Below are positions 50,972 to 60,594 of a DNA stretch of 64,000 nt, one piece after another (position 1 is the first letter of the stretch; each line of letters opens with the position of its first letter). The notes under the pieces were generated by a model, which saw nothing but the letters and a program-made list of their open reading frames with translations, was not told the origin of the DNA and searched no databases. A program made the translations under genes and the position numbers. Source of the DNA: Actinophytocola oryzae (lineage in GTDB: Bacteria > Actinomycetota > Actinomycetes > Mycobacteriales > Pseudonocardiaceae); assembly GCF_004364325.1 (NCBI RefSeq), contig NZ_SOCP01000011.1, forward strand, positions 124,001 to 188,000. Direction: 5' to 3'.

Positions 50972-51750
50972 CCGCCCTGGACCTCCGCGACGTCCGCGCC
51001 CGCTACGGCGCACGTGTGGTCGCCGACCACGTGTCGGTCTCGGTCGAGCCGGGTGGCTGGCTCGCCGTCATCGGGCCCAACGGGGCGGGGAAGTCGTCGC
51101 TCCTGAAGGCCGTGGTCGGCGTCGTGGACCACGACGGGGACATCCTGCTCGACGGCGTCTCCCTGTCGTCGCTCACCCACCGCCAGCGCGCAAGGGCCGT
51201 CGCCTACGCGCCGCAGACCCCGCAGCTGCCCGACCGGCTCACGGTCACCGACTACGCGCTGCTCGGCCGCACCCCGCACCTGTCGCCCCTGGCCAGGGAA
51301 CGCAGACAGGACCTGGCCGTCGTGTCCACCGTGCTCGACCGGCTCGACCTCGGCGACCTCGCGAACCGCGCACTCCAGACGCTCTCGGGCGGGGAGCGTC
51401 AACGGGCGGTGCTCGCGCGGGTGCTGGCCCAGGAGTCCGGGCTGCTGCTGCTCGACGAGCCGACCACGGGCCTGGACATCGGGCACGCGCAGGCACTGCT
51501 CGACCTCGTCGACCGCCTGCGGCGCGAGGAGGGCGCCACGGTCGTCACCACCCTGCACGACCTGACCCTCTCGGCGCAGTACGCCTCGCAGCTCCTGTTG
51601 CTGGACAACGGGAAGGTAGTCGCACAGGGCACGCCGGCCGAGGTGCTCACCCGGGGAAACATCGAGCGCCACTACAGCGCGACCGTCGAGATCCTGCACA
51701 CCACGCACGGCGACATCGTCGTGGCGCCGGCCAGGCCCCAACCGCACTGA
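50968..51750 (+). CDS. btuD: vitamin B12 ABC importer, ATPase
   Basis: 260 aa from GTG 50968 (GTGA overlap). Walker A GPNGAGKSSL, signature LSGGERQR, Walker B LLLLDEPTTGLD and the switch His in TTLHDLTL. FecE/BtuD family of normal length. The stop codon is supplied by the first bases of an intergenic repeat (CAC-TGA-AGGACGCC), so the repeat probably entered exactly at the gene end or created it. Confidence 0.93.
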   Translation: MTALDLRDVRARYGARVVADHVSVSVEPGGWLAVIGPNGAGKSSLLKAVVGVVDHDGDILLDGVSLSSLTHRQRARAVAYAPQTPQLPDRLTVTDYALLGRTPHLSPLARERRQDLAVVSTVLDRLDLGDLANRALQTLSGGERQRAVLARVLAQESGLLLLDEPTTGLDIGHAQALLDLVDRLRREEGATVVTTLHDLTLSAQYASQLLLLDNGKVVAQGTPAEVLTRGNIERHYSATVEILHTTHGDIVVAPARPQPH

Positions 51751-51827
51751 AGGACGCCTTCCTAACACTGGGCGCACTGAAGGACGCCTTCCTGACGCCT
51801 GACGATACGAAGGACGCCTTCAGTGCG
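51744..51827. repeat. intergenic palindromic repeat cluster
   Basis: Three units of the CTGAAGGACGCCTTC family: two forward (51745, 51775) and one reverse (51807-51825, ACGAAGGACGCCTTCAGTGC). Forward and reverse copies can pair to a long hairpin. The btuD stop is inside the first unit. Confidence 0.82.
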
Positions 51828-51840
51828 GTCGCGGGCTGGA

Positions 51841-51870
51841 CGCAGAACTAGAACGTGTTACAGTTCTGCG
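51841..51870 (+). promoter_or_regulatory. 30-bp palindrome ending at the SDR start codon, with KstR-like core
   Basis: Arms CGCAGAACT (51841-51849) and AGTTCTGCG (51862-51870) are perfect inverted repeats around a 12-bp centre, and the SDR ATG follows without a gap. The centre plus neighbours, TAGAACGTGTTACA (51849-51862), fits the TNNAACNNGTTNNA pattern known for the TetR-type regulator KstR. No Shine-Dalgarno is present, so transcription may start at or next to the ATG (leaderless) with the palindrome covering the promoter. Confidence 0.6.
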
Positions 51871-52650
51871 ATGATCCTTGATCGGTTCCTGGTGACGGAT
51901 CGGGTAGCGGTGGTGACCGGCGCGGGGCGTGGGATCGGGGCCGCCACCGCGGTCGCGCTCGCCGAGGCCGGTGCCGACGTGGTCATCGCGGCACGGACGG
52001 CAGGCGACCTCGAGAAGGTCGCGAAGCGGGTCGAGGACGCAGGGCGGCGCGCACGGGTGGTCGCCACCGACCTGTCCGATGTGGACGCTGCGGCCGGGCT
52101 TGCCGCGATCGCGAAGGACACGTTCGGGCGACTGGACATCGTGGTCAACAACGTCGGCGGCACCTATCCCCGCCCGTTCCTGGACACGGAGACGGGCTTC
52201 CTGGAGGCGGCGTTCCACTTCAACGTCTCCACCGCGCACGCGCTCACCAGGGCGGCGGTCCCGCTCATGACCGACGGCACGGTCGTCAACATCTCGTCGA
52301 TCATGGGTCGCGTCGCGGGCCGCGGCTACCTCGCCTACGGCACGGCCAAGGCGGCGCTCGCGCACTACACCGAGCTGGCCGCGTACGACCTCGCGCCACG
52401 CATCCGCGTCAACGCCATCGCGGTCGGTTCCGTCGCCACGTCAGCGCTGGACATCGTGCTCACCAACGAGGAGCTGCGCCAGCGCATGTCGAAGGCCACA
52501 CCACTCGGCACGATCGGCGCGGCGGAGGACATCGCCGCGACCGTGTTGTTCCTCGCCTCCCCCGCCGGGGCCTACATCACTGGCAAGATCCTGGAGGTGG
52601 ACGGCGGACTGCAGCAACCCAACCTCGAACTGGGGCTACCGGATCTATGA
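51871..52650 (+). CDS. short-chain dehydrogenase/reductase
   Basis: 259 aa from ATG 51871. NAD(P) motif VVTGAGRGIGAATA (TGxxxGxG), NNVGG, the catalytic Ser in ISSIM, and Y-x-x-x-K in YLAYGTAKAAL; the C-terminal ITGKILEVDGGL is typical of FabG-like SDRs. Substrate unknown. It overlaps the next gene (ATGA), so the two enzymes probably act in one pathway, possibly on steroid or lipid-like ketones given the KstR-like site; that is inference. Confidence 0.9.
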   Translation: MILDRFLVTDRVAVVTGAGRGIGAATAVALAEAGADVVIAARTAGDLEKVAKRVEDAGRRARVVATDLSDVDAAAGLAAIAKDTFGRLDIVVNNVGGTYPRPFLDTETGFLEAAFHFNVSTAHALTRAAVPLMTDGTVVNISSIMGRVAGRGYLAYGTAKAALAHYTELAAYDLAPRIRVNAIAVGSVATSALDIVLTNEELRQRMSKATPLGTIGAAEDIAATVLFLASPAGAYITGKILEVDGGLQQPNLELGLPDL

Positions 52651-53708
52651 AGGTCGTACAGTGGAGCACCGGAAACGTCGGCAGGCACGCGCTGGCGGGC
52701 ATCATCGCGCACCCGGAACTGGAGCTCGCGGGCGTCTGGGTGTCCACAAAGGAGAAGGTCGGCAGAGATGCCGGTGAGCTGGCCGACCTCGACGAAACTG
52801 GCGTGACGGCAACCGACGACGCCGACACACTCCTGGCCGCGAGACCGGCCTGCGTCGTCTACACCGCGATGGCCGACGACCGGCTCCCCGAGGCCATCGC
52901 CGACCTGACACGCATCCTGCGAGCGGGTGTCAACGTCGTCGCGAGCGGCCCGGTGTTCCTGCAGTACCCGCACGGCGTGGTCCCAGCGGACCTCGTCGCA
53001 CCGATCCACGCCGCCGCGATCGAGGGCGGCGCGTCGCTGTGGGTCAACGGCATCGACCCGGGCTTCGCGAACGACTGGCTGCCGCTCGTGCTCACGTCGG
53101 TGTGCCAACGCATCGACCAGGTGCGGTGCCTGGAAATCCTGGACTACTCGACGTACGACAACGCGAAGGTCCTCTTCGACATCATGGGCTTCGGCCGCCC
53201 TCTGGACGACACGCCGATCCTGCTGCAGCCGGGCGTGCTGTCACTGGCGTGGGGCAGCGTGGTGCGACAGCTGGCCGCCGGCCTCGGCGTGACGCTGGAA
53301 CGGGTGGAGGACGAGGCGGTTCGGCTGCCGGCGCCGCACCGGATCGAGCTGCCGTCGGGTGTCGTCGAGGAGGGCATGACAGCGGCGCTGAGGTTCGAGG
53401 TGCGCGGCATCGCGGGCGGGCGGCCGGTTTTCGTGCTGGAGCACGTCACACGTCTGCACCCGGACCTCGGCCCGGACTGGCCCACGATGCCCGGCCAGGG
53501 CGGCTACCGCGTGGAGGTGACCGGCGAGCCGAACTACCGGCTGGACCTGAGCATCACCGGTTCCGACGGCGACCACAACACGGGTGGCCTCAAGGCCACG
53601 GCCATGCGACTGGTCAACGCCGTACCCGCGGTGGTGGCGGCCGCACCCGGCCTGCTGACCGCCCTCGACCTACCCCTGATCACCGGCCGAGGCCTGGTTT
53701 CCCGCTAA
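52647..53708 (+). CDS. dihydrodipicolinate reductase-like NAD(P)-dependent dehydrogenase
   Basis: 353 aa. N-terminal Rossmann fold VVQWSTGNVGRHALAGIIAHPELELAGVWV and DADTLLAARPACVVYTAM, then NVVASGPVFLQYP. This is the DapB-like family that includes 2,4-diaminopentanoate dehydrogenase-type enzymes and many members in actinobacterial sterol and lipid catabolic islands. It is not lysine-pathway DapB, which is shorter and has a different catalytic motif. It is the second gene of a two-gene operon behind a palindromic operator. Confidence 0.83.
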   Translation: MKVVQWSTGNVGRHALAGIIAHPELELAGVWVSTKEKVGRDAGELADLDETGVTATDDADTLLAARPACVVYTAMADDRLPEAIADLTRILRAGVNVVASGPVFLQYPHGVVPADLVAPIHAAAIEGGASLWVNGIDPGFANDWLPLVLTSVCQRIDQVRCLEILDYSTYDNAKVLFDIMGFGRPLDDTPILLQPGVLSLAWGSVVRQLAAGLGVTLERVEDEAVRLPAPHRIELPSGVVEEGMTAALRFEVRGIAGGRPVFVLEHVTRLHPDLGPDWPTMPGQGGYRVEVTGEPNYRLDLSITGSDGDHNTGGLKATAMRLVNAVPAVVAAAPGLLTALDLPLITGRGLVSR

Positions 53709-53971
53709 CGCCCCACCCGCCCGCACTGAAGGACGCCTTCGTAACGGTGGCCGTCAGGAAGGCGTCCTTCGTAACGCTGGCCGTACCGATGGCGTCCTTC
53801 AGTGCAGTGGGCCTACCCTCCTCGGCGCCGCGCACGCCGATCGCACCGGACGCGCCGAAAGCGCCCTCCAGCCCAGCAGGCCGCGCTCTCCTCGATACCG
53901 GGCCATTCTGATCGCGCTCAAGTGCGCCCAGCGCGCCGAAGCCGCGCAGTCACACTGAACCCGCCCCAAAC
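53709..53971. repeat. intergenic region with repeat cluster (units at 53723-53805)
   Basis: Three units: GCACTGAAGGACGCCTTCGTAACGG forward (53723), a reverse-type AGGAAGGCGTCCTTCGTAACGC (about 53757), and ATGGCGTCCTTCAGTGC (about 53788-53804). The remaining 170 bp up to 53971 carry no gene or other clear signal. Confidence 0.75.
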
Positions 53972-54024
53972 GCACTGAAGGCGTCCTTCGTAACGCTCAG
54001 CGTTACGAAGGACGCCTTCAGTGC
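53972..54024. terminator. 26-bp perfect inverted repeat, probable bidirectional terminator
   Basis: Left arm 53972-53997 and right arm 53999-54024 are exact reverse complements, 26 bp each, separated by one base. The arms begin GCACTGAAGGCG and end CGTAACGCT, the full-length form of the repeat family. It lies between the convergent 3' ends of the dehydrogenase pair and lgt, where a two-way terminator is expected. Confidence 0.8.
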
Positions 54025-54036
54025 ACTGGCGGTGGC

Positions 54037-55380
54037 TCACTTGCTGTCGGTCGAGGCCCTCTCGTCGGTGGCGTCGACCGCTGGCGCCGGCGCGTCGTCG
54101 GGCTTCGCATCGGTGCTCGCGGTGGCCTTGGCGTCGGGCTTCGCGGCAGGCTTCGTCGTGGTCTTCGCGCTGGCCTTTGGTGTGGCCTTCGCGGCGGCCT
54201 TGGCCGCGGGCTTCGCGGCCGCTTTCGCCTCCGGCTTGGTGTCCGGCTCGGCGACCTTCGTGGGTCCGTCGGCCGTCACGGGCTTGTCGGCCTTCGCGGG
54301 CTCGGCCTTCGCGGGCTCGGCGGGCTCGGCGTCGTCCTTCGCGTCGGTCTCCGCGTCGGGTTTCGCGTCGGGCTTGGCGTCGGGGTCCTCGGCTTCGTCC
54401 GAGTCCTTGTCGGCCTTCGACTCGACGTCGTCATCGTCGTCATCGTCCGGCTCGGGCTTGTCGTCTGCGGTGTCCGGCGGGGGTGCGTCCTTGCCGCGCA
54501 ACAGTTCCGGGTCCTCGCGTTCGCCCCTCGACCTGGCGAGGAAGAAGTACGCCGCCGCCCCGAGGAACACCAGGATCGACACCCACACGTTGATCCGCAC
54601 GCCCGCGATGTGCGTGGCCTCGTCGGTGCGCATCAGCTCGATCCACGTCCGCCCGAGTGTGTAACCCATGACGTACACGGCGAACGCTCGCCCATGCCCC
54701 AGCCGCAGCTTGCGGTCCAGATACACGACCAACGCGGCGATCAGCAGGTTCCAGATCAGCTCGTACAGGAACGTCGGATGAACCGGGCTGCCGTCGATCG
54801 GGATGTGGTTGATCGCGACGCCGTTGAGGTTGTCCTGCGCACCCTGCTCGTTCACCCGCCGGTACAGCTCCAGGCCCCACGGCAGGTCCGTCGGCGCGCC
54901 GTACAGCTCCTGGTTGAAGTAGTTGCCGACGCGGCCGATGGCCTGGGCGGTCACGATGCCCGGCGCGATGGCGTCGGCGTACGCGGGCAGCGGCACGCCC
55001 TTGACGCGGCAACCGATGTACGCACCGACGGCACCCAGCGCGATGGCACCCCAGATGCCGAGACCACCGTCCCAGATGCGCAACGCGTCGAGGGGGTGCT
55101 TGCCCTCCCCGAAGTAACGCTGCCAGTCGGTGGCCACGTGGTACAGGCGCCCACCGACCAGGCCGAACGGCACCGCGAACACCGCGATGTCGATCACCGT
55201 GCCTGCGGTGCCGCCGCGGGCGACCCACCGCCGCTCGCCCCACCAGATCGCCAGGATGATGCCGGCGATGATGCAGAGCGCGTACGCGCGGATCGGAATG
55301 GGCCCGATCTCCCACACGCCACGGTCAGGGCTCGGAATGGTAGCCAGGAAGACGCTTGACGCCGCAGTCACGCGCGTCAC
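54037..55380 (-). CDS. lgt: prolipoprotein diacylglyceryl transferase with long charged C-terminal tail
   Basis: 447 aa, GTG start. Transfers diacylglycerol from phosphatidylglycerol to the lipobox Cys of prolipoproteins. The membrane core is residues 1-285: IPIRAYALCIIAGIILAIWWGERRW, GGRLYHVATDWQRYFG, the signature GRVGNYFNQELYG and HPTFLYELIWNLLIAA. Residues 286-447 are disordered: first an acidic run (PDDDDDDDVESK), then Ala/Lys/Asp-rich repeats (AAAKPAAKAAAK type). The tail is facing the cytoplasm by family topology. Mycobacterial Lgt also has a tail. It follows trpA as in other actinobacteria. Confidence 0.95.
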   Translation of the reverse strand: MTRVTAASSVFLATIPSPDRGVWEIGPIPIRAYALCIIAGIILAIWWGERRWVARGGTAGTVIDIAVFAVPFGLVGGRLYHVATDWQRYFGEGKHPLDALRIWDGGLGIWGAIALGAVGAYIGCRVKGVPLPAYADAIAPGIVTAQAIGRVGNYFNQELYGAPTDLPWGLELYRRVNEQGAQDNLNGVAINHIPIDGSPVHPTFLYELIWNLLIAALVVYLDRKLRLGHGRAFAVYVMGYTLGRTWIELMRTDEATHIAGVRINVWVSILVFLGAAAYFFLARSRGEREDPELLRGKDAPPPDTADDKPEPDDDDDDDVESKADKDSDEAEDPDAKPDAKPDAETDAKDDAEPAEPAKAEPAKADKPVTADGPTKVAEPDTKPEAKAAAKPAAKAAAKATPKASAKTTTKPAAKPDAKATASTDAKPDDAPAPAVDATDERASTDSK

Positions 55381-55437
55381 CGTAACGGGCGACTCCTGTC
55401 ACGGAAAAAGCAGGTCCCGGGAAAGCCGTCGACTGAA

Positions 55438-55465
55438 TGCATACGGCCCTGATCGGCCGTATGCA
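55438..55465. promoter_or_regulatory. 11-bp perfect inverted repeat in the trpA-lgt gap
   Basis: TGCATACGGCC (55438-55448) and GGCCGTATGCA (55455-55465) flank a 6-nt loop, in the 159-bp gap between trpA and lgt on the minus strand. It may be a terminator of the trp operon or an operator/leader of lgt. To its right, on the plus strand, GAGAGGAG precedes a six-codon frame (TTG...TAG near 55524-55544); that frame is noted, not called. Confidence 0.45.
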
Positions 55466-55539
55466 ACCGGTCACGCGCTGTGCTTCCATTGCGGGTGCTG
55501 AGCGTGACCGAGAGGAGCCACTTTGCGTAACAAGGAGTA

Positions 55540-56324
55540 CTAGCGGGCAACGAGCGGGCGGCGGACGCCTTCGGCCAGTTCCGCCGCCAGCGTCTGCACT
55601 CCGGTCACGCCCTCGGCGGCCCTCGACACGAAGGCCGAACCCACGATGACCGCGTCCGCGAAGCCGGCCACCTCGGCAGCCTGCTCCCCCGACCGCACCC
55701 CGAGCCCGACCCCGACCGGCAGCGACGTGTGCGTGCGCGCCCTGGCCACGAGACCGGCCGCGTCGGCACCGACCGCGTCGCGGGCGCCGGTCACGCCCAT
55801 GACCGCCGTCGCGTACAGGAAGCCCGTGGTCGCGGCCGTCGTCGAGGCGATGCGCTCCTCGGTCGAGGAGGGCGCGACCAGGAAGATCCGGTCGAGGCCG
55901 TGTGCGTCCGAGGCCGCGATCCAGTCCTCCGCCTCGTCCGGGATCAGGTCCGGGGTGATGATCCCCAGCCCACCGGCGGCCGCGAGGTCGCGGGCGAAGC
56001 GGTCGACGCCGTAGTGGAACACCGGGTTCCAGTACGTCATGACCACGGCCCTGCCACCGGCCGCCGACACCCGCTCCACGACGGTGAACACGTCCCGCAG
56101 CCGGAAGCCGGCCGACAGGGCGGTGTTCGCGGCGGCCTGGATCACCGGGCCGTCGATCACCGGGTCGGAGTACGGCACGCCGACCTCGAGCAGGTCACAG
56201 CCTGCGTCGACCATGCCGTTGAACAGCTCCACCGAGGCGTCCACGGTCGGGTAGCCCGCCGGGAGGTAACCCACCAGGGCGGCACGGCCCTCGCCACGGG
56301 TCTTCTCGAAGATCGGTGCCACGC

Positions 56325-56328
<4 letters not shown>
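55540..56328 (-). CDS. trpA: tryptophan synthase alpha subunit
   Basis: 262 aa from ATG 56328 (ATGA overlap with trpB). Cleaves indole-3-glycerol phosphate to indole and glyceraldehyde 3-phosphate. LVGYLPAGYPTVDASVEL, the catalytic Glu/Asp region LLEVGVPYSDPVIDGPVIQAAA, MTYWNPVFHYGVDRF, PDLIPDEAEDW and GVGLGVRSGEQAAEVAGFADAVIVGSAFV are all present. Normal length. Confidence 0.96.
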
Positions 56329-57553
<1,225 letters not shown>

Positions 57554-57575
<22 letters not shown>

Positions 57576-58363
57576 GCCGGGTGCGAACCGGCGGTGACCA
57601 GCTGGACCAGCGCCGCCTTCGGGTCGGGCGCGGCGACCAGGCTCTCGCCGACGAGCACGGCGTCGGCACCGGCGCCCGCGTGCGTCATCAGGTCACCCGG
57701 CCCACGAATCCCGGACTCGGCGATCTTCACCGTCTCGAACGGCAGACCCGGCGCGAGGCGACCGAACACCTCGCGGTCGACCTCGAGGGTGTGCAGGTCA
57801 CGCGCGTTGATGCCGACCACGGAGGCACCGGCCTCCAGCGCGCGGTCGCACTCCTCGGAGTTGTGCACCTCGACCAGCGCGGTCATGCCCAGCGACTCGA
57901 CCCGGTCGAGCAGCGAGATCAACGCGTTCTGCTCCAGCGCGGCGACGATCAGCAGCACGATGTCCGCGCCGTGCATCCTCGCCTCGTGCACCTGGTAGGG
58001 CGACACGACGAAGTCCTTGCGCAGCAACGGCACGTCGACCACGGCACGCACCGCGTCGAAGTCCTCGAGCGAGCCGCCGAAGCGGCGCTGCTCGGTGAGC
58101 ACGCTGATGACCCGCGCGCCGGCGGCGGCGTAGTCCTTGGCCAGTGTCGCCGGGTCCGAGATCTGCGCGAGGTCGCCCTTGGACGGACTCCTGCGCTTGA
58201 TCTCCGCGATGACGCTGATGTCGGCACCGCGCAGCGCCGAGACGGCGTCACGCGGCGCGGGCGCCTTGGTCGCTCGCTCCTTGACGACCTCGAACGGCAG
58301 CTCCGCCTCACGGACCGCTAAGTCGGCGCGGACACCTTCGATGATCGACTCGAGGACACTCAC
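57554..58363 (-). CDS. trpC: indole-3-glycerol phosphate synthase
   Basis: 269 aa from GTG 58363 (VSVLESIIEGVRADLA), the usual family start; a codon three positions upstream is the alternative. IAEIKRRSPSKGDL, LLRKDFVVSPYQVHEARMHGADIVLLIVAAL, EVHNSEECDRALEAGASVVGINARDLHTLEVD and IAESGIRGPGD are the standard TIM-barrel catalytic blocks. Separate from trpF, as usual in actinobacteria. Confidence 0.95.
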
Positions 58364-58497
58364 TGGCCACACTCGCTGGTCGGTACCGGCTTCATAGTGG
58401 CCGACTCCGATGAATCGCTCGTGCTATACGTCACCAGCCCTGCCCCTTCCCGCTCAAGGGATGCTAACCCCGTGCCGTCGCGGCGCTTTGCACGGGT

Positions 58498-58968
58498 TCA
58501 CGTTCCCCGCTCGTTCCTGGTCGGATCCTCGCCGTGCGACAGGTCGTCCCACATGTCCTTGTCCGGGTCGCCGGAGCGTCGTTCGGCGTCCACCAGCTGG
58601 TAACGCGCACCCATCGCGGGCAACGTGGTCGCGTACCGCACGACCAGCACGCCCGCTGCGAGGAAGAGCACGCCGCCGAGCAGCGCGAGACCCCGTCCGG
58701 AGAGCAGGTTCTCGCCGCCGGGCGCCGCGATCGCCTGCCAGCACACGAAACCACCCGCGACCGCGATGACGGCCCCGAGGCAGCGCCGCACCCAGCCGTT
58801 GACGGCGAACACCCCCGCGACACTCGCGAGCGCCAGCAACGCGACGGCGTCGAAGCTCGAGCCGAGCTGGTGGTCTGACCCCCAGCTCACCTTCGTGGCG
58901 CCCCAGAGTGCGGCCGCGGTGCCGAGCAGCGACACCACGACCATCCACAGTGGACCCCTGCTACGCAT
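58498..58968 (-). CDS. TIGR02234-type Trp-biosynthesis-associated membrane protein
   Basis: 156 aa from ATG 58968, overlapping the trpE stop by 8 bp. Four predicted membrane helices: LWMVVVSLLGTAAALWG, AVALLALASVAGVFAV, LGAVIAVAGGFVCWQAI and GLALLGGVLFLAAGVLVV. The C-terminal cytoplasmic tail is charged. This family always sits between trpE and trpC in actinobacteria; the molecular function is unproven. The 134 bp between it and trpC carry no gene. Confidence 0.88.
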   Translation of the reverse strand: MRSRGPLWMVVVSLLGTAAALWGATKVSWGSDHQLGSSFDAVALLALASVAGVFAVNGWVRRCLGAVIAVAGGFVCWQAIAAPGGENLLSGRGLALLGGVLFLAAGVLVVRYATTLPAMGARYQLVDAERRSGDPDKDMWDDLSHGEDPTRNERGT

Positions 58969-60502
58969 CGGCCGCCGGACGCATGGTCTCGGCGGTGGCG
59001 ATCGCCGCCAGCACCGCGCCCGCCTTGTTGACGCACTCGTCGTCCTCGGCGGCGGGGTTCGAGTCGGCCACGATCCCGCCGCCCGCCTGCACGTAGGCCG
59101 TGCCGTCCCGCATGAGGGCGGTGCGGATGGCGATGGCCGTGTCCGCGTCACCCGCGAAGTCGAGGTAGCCGACGACGCCGCCGTACAGGCCGCGCCTGGT
59201 GGGCTCCAGCTCCTCGATCAGCTCCATGGCCCTCGGCTTCGGCGCGCCCGACAGGGTGCCTGCCGGGAAGCACGCGGCGACGGCGTCGTAGGCGGTTTTT
59301 CCCTCGGCAAGTTCACCCGTAACGGTGGAGACGATGTGCATGACGTGGCTGTACCGCTCGACCCGGAAGAAGTCGACCACGTGCACCGTGCCGGGCTTGC
59401 AGACGCGCCCGAGGTCGTTGCGGCCCAGGTCGACGAGCATGACGTGCTCGGCGCGCTCCTTGTCGTCGGCCAGCAGGTCCTTCTCGAGCAGCGCGTCCTC
59501 GTCCGGGTCGGCACCACGCCATCGAGTACCCGCGATCGGGTGAGTGGTGGCCTGCCCGTTACGGACCGTGACCAGCGACTCCGGGCTGGAGCCCACGATG
59601 GCGAAGCCGTCGAGCCGCAGCAGGTACATGTACGGGCTCGGGTTGGTGGCCCGCAGCACGCGGTAGACGTCGAGCGGGTCGGCGCCGGTGGTCATCTCGA
59701 AGCGCTGCGAGAGGACGACCTGGAAAGCCTCGCCGGCCCGGATGGCCTCCTTGGCCGTCTCGACCGCCGCGATGTGCTGCTCCTGGGAGCGTCTGCGCAG
59801 GTAGGCCGGCTTGGGACGCTCGTAGACGGCGACCGTCGGCGGGGTCGGGGTCTGCAGCGCGGCGGTCATCTCGTCGAGGCGGCGGACCGCGGTGTCGTAG
59901 GCGGCGTCCACCCGCTCGGGGCTGTCGTCCCAGTTCACGGCGTTGGAGATGAGGGTGATGGTGCCCTCGTGATGGTCGAGCGCCGCGAGGTCGGTGGCGA
60001 GCAGCATGACCAGCTCGGGCAGCTGCAGGTCGTCCTCGGTGAGCTCCGGCAGGCGCTCGAGGCGGCGGACGGCGTCGTAGCCGATGAAGCCGACCATGCC
60101 GCCCGTGAGCGGCGGGAGGCCGGGGAAGGCGTCGGTGTGCAGGCGCTGGAGGGTCTCGCGCAGAGCCGCCATGGGGTCGCCACCCGAGGGCAGGCCGACC
60201 GGCGGGGTGCCCGTCCAGACGGCCTCGCCGTCCACCTCGGTCAGCGCGGCCGCGCTGCGTACGCCGACGAAGGACCAGCGTGACCAGGACCGCCCGTTCT
60301 CGGCGGACTCCAGGAGGAACGTGCCCGGCCGGTCCGCGGCGAGCTTGCGGTAGACCCCGACGGGCGTCTCGGCGTCGGCGAGCACGCGCCGCACGACCGG
60401 GACGACCCGGCGGTCGGCGGCGAGCGCGCGGAACTCCCCCCGCGTCGGACTGACCACCCCGAGCCCTCTGGCGGGTGCGGCGGCTTCGATCACACTGACC
60501 AT
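58961..60502 (-). CDS. trpE: anthranilate synthase component I
   Basis: 513 aa from ATG 60502 (MVSVIEAAAPARG); the in-frame ATG 17 codons earlier adds implausible sequence. Makes anthranilate from chorismate with a glutamine amidotransferase partner not in this window. The feedback-site serine is in FLLESAENGRSWSRWSFVG. Chorismate-binding blocks include AFQVVLSQRFE, PSPYMYLLRLDGFAIVGSSPESLV, HPIAGTRWRG, RAEHVMLVDLGRNDLGRVCKPGTV and AGTLSGAPKPRAMELIEELE. No Trp-rich leader peptide is visible upstream. Confidence 0.96.
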   Translation of the reverse strand: MVSVIEAAAPARGLGVVSPTRGEFRALAADRRVVPVVRRVLADAETPVGVYRKLAADRPGTFLLESAENGRSWSRWSFVGVRSAAALTEVDGEAVWTGTPPVGLPSGGDPMAALRETLQRLHTDAFPGLPPLTGGMVGFIGYDAVRRLERLPELTEDDLQLPELVMLLATDLAALDHHEGTITLISNAVNWDDSPERVDAAYDTAVRRLDEMTAALQTPTPPTVAVYERPKPAYLRRRSQEQHIAAVETAKEAIRAGEAFQVVLSQRFEMTTGADPLDVYRVLRATNPSPYMYLLRLDGFAIVGSSPESLVTVRNGQATTHPIAGTRWRGADPDEDALLEKDLLADDKERAEHVMLVDLGRNDLGRVCKPGTVHVVDFFRVERYSHVMHIVSTVTGELAEGKTAYDAVAACFPAGTLSGAPKPRAMELIEELEPTRRGLYGGVVGYLDFAGDADTAIAIRTALMRDGTAYVQAGGGIVADSNPAAEDDECVNKAGAVLAAIATAETMRPAADA

Positions 60503-60594
60503 ATGGCCATTGTGCCGTGGTCCGTTTTCCCGGTTTCCACGGCGTGAATTCATCTAGCGTTGAAAAATTTCGCTGCTTCGCGCATCATGGAGTG

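Noticed and set aside
52647..53708. Lysine-pathway DapB
   Set aside because: The protein is about 100 aa longer, lacks the DapB catalytic His-rich motif, and pairs with an SDR behind a palindromic operator.
60503..60594. Tryptophan attenuator or leader peptide before trpE
   Set aside because: No Trp-codon run or alternative hairpins could be found in the 92-bp gap.
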